Origin: Physcomitrium patens
Taxonomy: Eukaryota; Streptophyta; Bryopsida; Funariales; Funariaceae
NCBI RefSeq assembly: GCF_000002425.4
Contig: NC_037254.1
Coordinates: forward strand, 22,667,808 to 22,731,807
Direction: 5' to 3'
DNA: 64,000 nucleotides
In this document: one piece after another, positions 57,565-64,000 of the stretch
Layout of the letters: each line of letters begins with the position of its first letter
Numbering within the stretch: position 1 is the first letter of the stretch
Position numbers and translations under genes: made by a program
Notes under the pieces: generated by a model
What the model saw: the letters and a program-made list of their open reading frames with translations, nothing else
What the model was told of the DNA's origin: nothing
Databases searched by the model: none

Positions 57565-59034
57565 TATCGTAGTACATGTTTTTCTATCTGAGAATACATT
57601 GGATATCTTGCTGTAGAGAGCTTATTTGTGGTTTAATGGCTTCTTACTCAACAACTAATTTATCTACAATAGTCAAGAATTATTGAAATTCCATGAATAC
57701 AATAATTGTAGTAGTAATAGTAACTAACAGCAATAATATTAATTAATAATCAATAACAACAATTAGCTTTGGCAATAATAATCAGTAGCAATAACCAATA
57801 GTAGTAATAATAATCAATAACCAATGATAGTAATTAGCTTAAGTAACAATAATCAATAGCAGTAACAATAACTAATAGTAGTAATAGTTACTAATAACCA
57901 ATAACAATAGCCAATAGTAATAACAATAACCAATAATCAATAACAATATCCAATAGTAGTAATAATAATCAATAATCAGTAACAATACTCAATAATAATA
58001 ATAGTAATCAATAACCAATAATAATATCTAATAGTAATAACAATAATCAATAATCAGTGATGATAATTGGTTTTGGTAATAATAACAAATAACTAGTAAG
58101 AATAACCAATAGTAGTAACAGTAATCAATAGTAATAATAATTACTAATAACCAGTAACAATAATCAATAGTAGTAATAGTAACCAATAATCAGTAACAAT
58201 ATCCAATAGTAGTCACAGTAATTGATAGTAATAACAGTTACCAACAACCAATAACAAAACCCAATAGTAGTAACAATAATAAATAACTAGTAATAATATC
58301 TTCTTCAAAATTATTGAATTTTAGAACTTAGTTTTTTTTAATCAAATCATTGGATTGAACCCAAAATTTTTGAGTAGAAAGATAATACTCTTAATTTCTA
58401 TGATACAAAAAATTAAGTATAAATTCATTACTGAACTATAGATATTGTCTGTTCAATAGTAAGTTTGGTACATATCACCTTTACAAACATCTGTATACTA
58501 GTTCTACCATATCTTGCTAATCCAAGATTCAAATGCCACAAAACTTGTATATAAAGTTTAGTAACATGAAAATACACATTTCTGAAAATTTTTAGCCAAA
58601 GTCTTGTCAAATTGTACAAGATATAGCTTAAAATACAACCACTAGCAATTTGAGTCACTTACTACTCCTTAGATTCCAAGCATTGATATCAACTTTCAAT
58701 ACCTCCTTTGTTCAGACTTAGAATTCAGAAAGAAATATATATAAAGTGTAGCCAAGAAAGTATTCTCTCCAACTCTAGTGACTAATCCTCTGTTGCTTTC
58801 TATATGCATGCATTATATCCAAAAGAGTGACAATAGGTACCAATCAATACCTCGACTTTGAGGGCCTATATCTCCTTCATAAAGACTCCAAATGATCCAA
58901 AAATTTCACCAAAACCATAACCAAAATCCTAAACCTATTGATCTTAGCCTCCTACATTCAAAAATCTTCCAAATTTTATCTTAGGTGGTTGTTTTAGCAG
59001 CCAAAGGTCTGATTTCGACCTTGACTCACAAACG
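57565..59034 (+). mobile_element. Short-TIR element Z3, segment 1 (interrupted by Y3)
   Basis: It starts near CGTAGTACATGTTTTTC then TATCTGAGAATACATTGG and TATCTTGCTGTAGAG, the subterminal motif. The right part, from 58545, is collinear with X1 near 1640-2060 and then with Z1 near 49610 (GGTGGTTGTTTTAGCAGCC against GGCGGCCATTTCAGTGGC), so X and Z share segments. It is split at 59034 by Y3 and resumes at 60858. Confidence 0.7.
57700..58300 (+). repeat. AATAACCAATAGTAGTAA-type minisatellite inside Z3
   Basis: About 600 bp of degenerate tandem repeats built from the words CAATAGTAGTAACAATAA, CCAATAACAATA and AATCAATAACC. Units are irregular, about 25-40 bp. It is absent from Z1 and Z2, so it expanded in this copy or in its source. 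Confidence 0.9.
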
Positions 59035-60857
59035 GTGTCATAATACGTGAAGTCTTGCTTGAGAATGTTCCAAGCACTTGGCTATAGAAGGTAGAATGGA
59101 AATTGTAAGAATAAAATCCTAATTCTAATAGAAAAATAATAATGCTAAATAAGCTTTAATCAAATTTAAAAAAACTTCAAAAGAATTCTAAAGAAACAAT
59201 AAAAAAACTTAAAGAAATATTAGAATGATTACAAATATATCTCAAATACATCTCAATTCAATCTTAATTTAATCTTACTTGAAATCTTACTTCATTCAAA
59301 CTTTAGGCCAAAAACTAACTAAATCTTATATCTTAAATAAACTCAAATAAAACTTTAAATCCTAAATCAAATCCTAATCAAATCCTAAATCCTAAATCAA
59401 ATCTTAATCAAACCCTAAATCTTAATCTTAAATCAAATCCTAATCAAATCTTAACTCTAATCTTAAATCCTAAATGAAACTTTAACCAAACCCTAATTAA
59501 ATCCTAAATCCTAATCCTAAATCAAATCCTGATCCTAATCTTAAATCCTAAACCAAACCTTAATCAAATCCTAATCCTAAATCAAATCCTAATCAAATCC
59601 TAAATCCTAAACTCTAAACCAAATCCTAATCCTAAATCAAACCCTAACCAAATCCTAATCATAAATCAAATCCTAACCAAATCTTAATCCTAAATCAAAC
59701 CTTAATCAAATCTTAATCCTAAATCAAATCCTAACCAAATTCTAATCAAATTCTAAATCCTAAATCAAACCCTAATCCTAAATCAAATCCTAACTGAATC
59801 CTAGTAATTTCTATAAAAGATTTAAACTTCAATAATTAATGAATGAACCATTGATCTTAACTCAAATTTTGCACACTTCTTAAAAAATAAGTTGAAAACA
59901 AATAAAATTTTTTTTAGAAGGATTGGAATTATTTTGTACTTATTTTCAATAAAAGATTTAAACCTCAAAAACGTGCTTGGGTATTAGTCAACCTCCTTCT
60001 CCAACCTTGATACTAATCTTCCAGAGCTACTATCTCTCTTTTTCACTGTTCGATTGATCTCAAAATTTTTATACACATAGAAAAACAAGTCTAATATCTT
60101 CTCACATAAATTTTACTCTAATCCAATAAGTAGATTGCAAGAAAACTTAAAAATCCTCACTAGATCTAAAATTCTACTTTCTAAGACCTTGATTCACTTA
60201 AATCTCAATAATCCTCAATTCAATCGTTAGATTGAGATAAGATTCATAACACATATTAAGCACAATTATGACTATTAACCCACGAAATTTCATCCATAGA
60301 TCTATTGCAAAATACTTGAAATCACTAGAAACATCAATCCTATTTTATTTCACAAAACCCAAGTCATCTGAAAACAAACTTAACTTTGTAAATCTCTTAC
60401 AAAGTCATAACAACTCCAAATTGTCCAAAACTAATTCTTATAAAAACCTTATCCAATCTGCTATCAAATTCCACTCTTCAATTTGCAAAAGAACCTTGGA
60501 GTCGACATCGAGACTCGGTTTTGTACCTTAGGGTCTGATTTTGACCTTGGTTCATAACCGGCCCTCTCCGCATATCAATATCTAGTTTTTCTAAGTAAAT
60601 TTTGCTAGAATTTACTCTTAACTTCTTTCTAAAGATGCTTACATCATTTGTTTTTTCAATCTACTTTTATTTGCCTTATTTATGGTGCCACAAAGTAAGT
60701 AGAAGCTATTTTTTTCTAAAAGGACACCATTACTACTAAAATTTTTACTACCTTCTTATCTTTTATCCATATTTTCTACTTTATCTTTTAACTTGGCTCT
60801 TTAATAATAAGATCCATATTATCATCTTTCACCATATAGTTGTGTTATAACATGACA
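59035..60857 (-). mobile_element. Short-TIR element Y3, inserted in Z3
   Basis: Left end GGTGTCATAATACGTGAAG, then GCTTGAGAATGTTCCAAG and CACTTGGCTATAGAAGG; right end CTTTCACCATATAGTTGTG then TTATAACATGACA. Reverse-complement collinear with Y2 and Y1. Flanking ACGGT (59032-59036) and ACAGT (60858-60862) look like a 5-bp duplication with one transition. The interior holds a C-rich telomere-like array. There is no transposase. Confidence 0.8.
59290..59800 (-). repeat. Degenerate telomere-like array inside Y3
   Basis: About 500 bp of units such as AATCCTAAATCAAATCC and CCTAATCAAACCCTAAATC, the complement of the Y1 and Y2 arrays and the longest of the three. It is related in sequence to the plant telomere complement CCCTAAA but contains extra TCAAA words. 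Confidence 0.9.
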
Positions 60858-61207
60858 ACAGTTGACCTCTAGGTATCAATTTAACTTATCTTAAGTATAT
60901 TTTTAGTCCAATCCTATCCTCAACTTAATCCTAGTATCAACTATACTAATTATTTACCTCTTTTAATCTGATTTTATCAATTTATTATCTTCTAAGGTAG
61001 TAAAAGAGTCTCTATAGCTAGAAGGTAAAGTTATTAATTAACCTTCAACCTACTAACTATTAAGATAAGAAAATAACCTAAGATGCTTTTATAAAAGCCC
61101 TATTTAGATATCTTGAGTTATTATTAAATCAAGATAATTAGATATTAATTAGAAATTTAATTTTGATTATAATTTTATTATACAATCAAATTACATTACG
61201 ACAATGC
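60858..61207 (+). mobile_element. Short-TIR element Z3, segment 2
   Basis: It continues Z3 after Y3: AGGTATCAATTTAAC, CTAGAAGGTAAAG near 61018 and the end TTATACAATCAAATTACATT then ACGACA. It is collinear with the last 360 bp of Z1. Confidence 0.75.
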
Positions 61208-61557
61208 TAAATTGACTCATATTGGCAAGCAATTTATGCCATTCTAAGGAACCAATCTTGCTAGAATCAATTGTATCTACTATTAGAAAAGTATCTAATG
61301 GGATATCGAATTCTTATGTGCGTCCTTTATTTTCAATTAATAGACTGAAGAGATACACTTGACTGTTGATAAAAAATTTCTTGAATGCTCTTGGCAATTT
61401 TTTTAATGGTATATATGTCTGAAATATTAAAAGTCTCTTAGGTTTTGAATATGCATGGATATGTTGACAGGCATGCAACCACGGTTTAATCCAACTCTAT
61501 CAATGCTTTCTTTTTAGATTACATTTTTGTTCATCCTATAATAAATTTTTTGCTTGC
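61208..61557. other. Unassigned stretch between Z3 and Y2
   Basis: 350 bp of slightly more mixed sequence. Broken minus-strand frames suggest an old retroelement fragment, but no motif is firm enough to name. Confidence 0.35.
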
Positions 61558-63142
61558 ACTGTCATGTTGTAACATGACTATATGATAAAAGAAGATAATA
61601 TAGATCTTATTATAGAAGAGCTAAATTAAAATATAAAGTAAAAAAATATGGATAAAAGATAGGAAGGTAGTAAAAGTTTTAGAAGTAATATTACTTTTTT
61701 TTAAAAAGTGACTTCTATTTACTTTGTTGAACCATAAATAAGATAAAATAAAGTAGATTAGAAAAATAAAGGATATGAACATTTATAGGAAGAAGTTAGG
61801 AGTTAATTTTAATAAAAATTAACTCAAAAAGATAAAATTTGATACCCAAAGAGGACCAGTTATCAATCTAACTAGGCCTCTTTAGGTTTCTATGGGCATT
61901 GATTTTGGAAAATTTTAATTTTTAATGACTTTATAAGAGCTTTACAAAGTCAAATTTTTTTTGAGATAACTTGGAACTTGTGAAATAAAATAGAGTTGAC
62001 ATTTTGGATGATTTCAAGTATTTTGTAATAGATCTACAAATGAAATTTTGTAGATTAATGGTTATAGTTGTGTTTAATATGTATTGTAAATTTTACCTTG
62101 ATCTAACATTTGAATTAAAGATTATTGAGGTTTAAAAGGGTTAAGGTCTCAGAAAGTAGAATTTTAGGTCTAGTAAGGGTTTTTAATATTTCTTACAATC
62201 TACTATTTGAATTAGAAAAAAAATTTATAGATTAAGATAGTAGATTTGTTTTTTTATATTTATAAAAAATTTGAAATCAATTAAATGGTGAAAAAGAGAG
62301 ATATTGGCTCTCAGAGATTGGCATCAAGGTTGGAGAAGGAGGTCAACCAATACTTGAGCACGTTTTTGAGGTTATTGTCTCTTAAGTAATTTCGATCTTT
62401 TTTCAATTTTTTTATCCTTGTTGTCAACTTAATTGTTAAGAAGTGTAAAAATTTTGAGTTAAGATCAATGGTTCATTCATTAGTAATTGAGGTTTAAATC
62501 TATTGCTGGAATTAGTAGGATTTGATTAGGGTTTGATTTAGGATTTAGGATTTGATTAGGGTTTGGTTTAGGATTTGGTTTTGGATTTAGAATTTGATTA
62601 AAATTTGGTTTAGGGTTTAGAATTTGGTTAGAATTTGATTTAAGATAAGGATTTGGTTTAGGATTTAGAATTTGGTTAGAATTTGGTTTAGGATTTAGGG
62701 TTTGATTAGGATTTGATTAAAGTTTAGGATTTGGTTAGGGTTTGATTTAAGATTTAGGATTTGATTAAGATTTGTTTTAAGATTAGGATTTAGAATTTGG
62801 TTAGGATTTATTTAGGATTTAAAATTTAGTTAGTTTTTAGTCTAAAGTTTAAATGAAGTCCAATAAGATTTTAACTAGGATTAAATTAAGATTTAATTGA
62901 AATATATTTGAGATATATTTGTCAGTATTTTAATATTTCTTTAAGATTTCTTATTATTTCTTTGTAATTCTTTTGAAGTTTCTTTGAATTTGATTAAATT
63001 TTGCTTAATATTATTATGATTTAATTAGAATTTAATTAGTACTCTATTAGAATTAGGATTTTGTTGTTGTAATTTCCATTCTACTTTCTATAGCCAGGTG
63101 CCCGGAGCATTCTCAAGCAAAACTTCACGTATTATGACAACG
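61558..63142 (+). mobile_element. Short-TIR element Y2 with telomere-like interior
   Basis: Left end CTGTCATGTTGTAACATGAC (near-palindromic), then TATATGATAAAAGAAG. Right end TATAGCCAGGTGCCCGGAGC, ATTCTCAAGC and CACGTATTATGACAACG. Collinear with Y1 throughout and with Y3 in reverse. There is no ORF of note. Confidence 0.8.
62515..62830 (+). repeat. Degenerate telomere-like array inside Y2
   Basis: Units such as GGATTTGATTAGGGTTTG and ATTTAGGATTTAGGATTTG, at the same internal position as in Y1. Confidence 0.9.
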
Positions 63143-63397
63143 TTCTTTCTTGTCTTCCTTTCAATTGGCATATTTTTCTTAATGTAATATTTTTATTTTT
63201 GTTAACTATAAACTTTCATCATATAATACTAAAATTGCTTTCTATTTCCAATCTAACTATATATTTGGCTTTACTTTTGAATCAGTATCCATTTTATAAC
63301 TTCTTTGTACAACATCCAAAACCACTTATTTGGCAATTAATTCCTAACACTCAATACTATTGTCGATCCTCAACAACTGTGTCAAAATAAAATTATT

Positions 63398-64000
63398 GTT
63401 TTACTTATTCTTCAAATATTTTCTCAAAATAAACTTGTAAAGGAGAGTTCAAAGATAGAGAAAGAATATTTGCATGAGTTTACACATTAGGATCACACAA
63501 TTAACTGTCTTCTCATCTACTAAAAACATCCAAGAAAGCTACAATGCCTTTTTCATTCTATCAATTCTTCTTCTCATAAATAAAATATTACAATTGATAA
63601 TTCTATCTTATGCATTCATTATCTTTTCTCCTCTCCAAACTTATAACAATAATATGTAATATTGCACTATCTTAAAAGACTGCATAAAACATTCTATAAT
63701 TCAATCACTAGAATTTTCTAAAATTAATTATCATTTCTAGTAATCTGCTTCATACAATTCTAAACTCCACAAACTTTTTCTTATAGAACAATCTCAACTC
63801 TCAATAAATAATGTATTATAATTCTTCTAGTCATATCCATACTTCATAAACATCTTTAATTATCGACTTTCTAATTTTCTATTCATAATTGAACATATAA
63901 TAAATTTAATTTTTTATTTGATATCATATAAATTAAAACTTTCTTTTACTATAAAATTTCACTTTATATTATTTAAAATCTATCTATTTTCTTTCTTCTA
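63398..64000. repeat. Dispersed repeat R, copy 2 (runs off the window)
   Basis: Matches 32480-33085 in the same orientation to the end of the window, with scattered substitutions (CTTGTAAAGGAGAGTTCAAAG against CTTATAAAGGAGAGTTCGAAC). The unit probably continues to the right. Confidence 0.8.

Noticed and set aside
57700-58300. CRISPR array
   Set aside because: Repeats are irregular and without unique spacers, and the sequence is a plant-type genome.
59290-59800. A true chromosome end or telomere
   Set aside because: The array is degenerate, internal to element Y3, repeated at the same place in Y1 and Y2, and flanked by transposon sequence.

Overview
This window looks like transposon-dense, gene-poor chromatin from a land plant. 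The basis is Ty3/gypsy retrotransposons with plant-type pol proteins, a plant-type GDSL esterase/lipase gene with four small GT-AG introns, and a very AT-rich, low-complexity background. The youngest retrotransposons are chromoviruses whose C-terminal chromodomain keeps its aromatic residues. That type is best known from fungi and from early-diverging land plants such as mosses and lycophytes, so a bryophyte-like or lycophyte-like source is my inference and is not proven.

Layout. 1-4721: 3' half of a decayed chromovirus (copy A) with an old non-autonomous element (X1) inside it. About 5120-9330: a decayed plant gypsy element (E, plus strand). 10885-12462: a short-TIR element (Y1) with a telomere-like internal repeat. 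About 17480-21870: a second copy of the E family on the minus strand (F). 22610-25215: a sharply bounded GC-rich island carrying the only intact conventional gene, a five-exon GDSL esterase/lipase on the minus strand. 27505-28052: a solo chromovirus LTR. 28733-30078: a Z-type element. 33470-34880 and 50025-50295: two halves of a decayed coiled-coil protein ORF, split by a 15-kb nest. Inside the nest, X2 and Z1 lie end to end, and X2 is split twice by the full-length chromoviruses B (34976-41368, plus) and C (42190-48538, minus), both with perfect 5-bp target duplications. About 50640-57500: a minus-strand gypsy element (D) interrupted by short-TIR element W, which carries a second, diverged copy of a gag segment. 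57565-63142: Z3 interrupted by Y3, then Y2. 63398-64000 repeats 32480-33085.

How the parts fit together. Almost everything is a record of insertion into earlier insertions. LTR comparison by eye orders the chromoviruses: B shows about 19 LTR differences in 561 bp, apparently all transitions; C shows about 6 in 538 bp, so C is younger. Stops in A and B are mainly CAA to TAA and CGA to TGA, the signature of cytosine deamination. All three chromovirus copies carry an extra 140-codon ORF between the chromodomain and the 3' LTR. I do not recognise this ORF, and its frame and length are preserved exactly; it is the best candidate here for something undescribed. The second candidate is the X/Y/Z/W superfamily: short-TIR elements sharing both ends but with unrelated interiors (telomere-like arrays, minisatellite, gag fragment).
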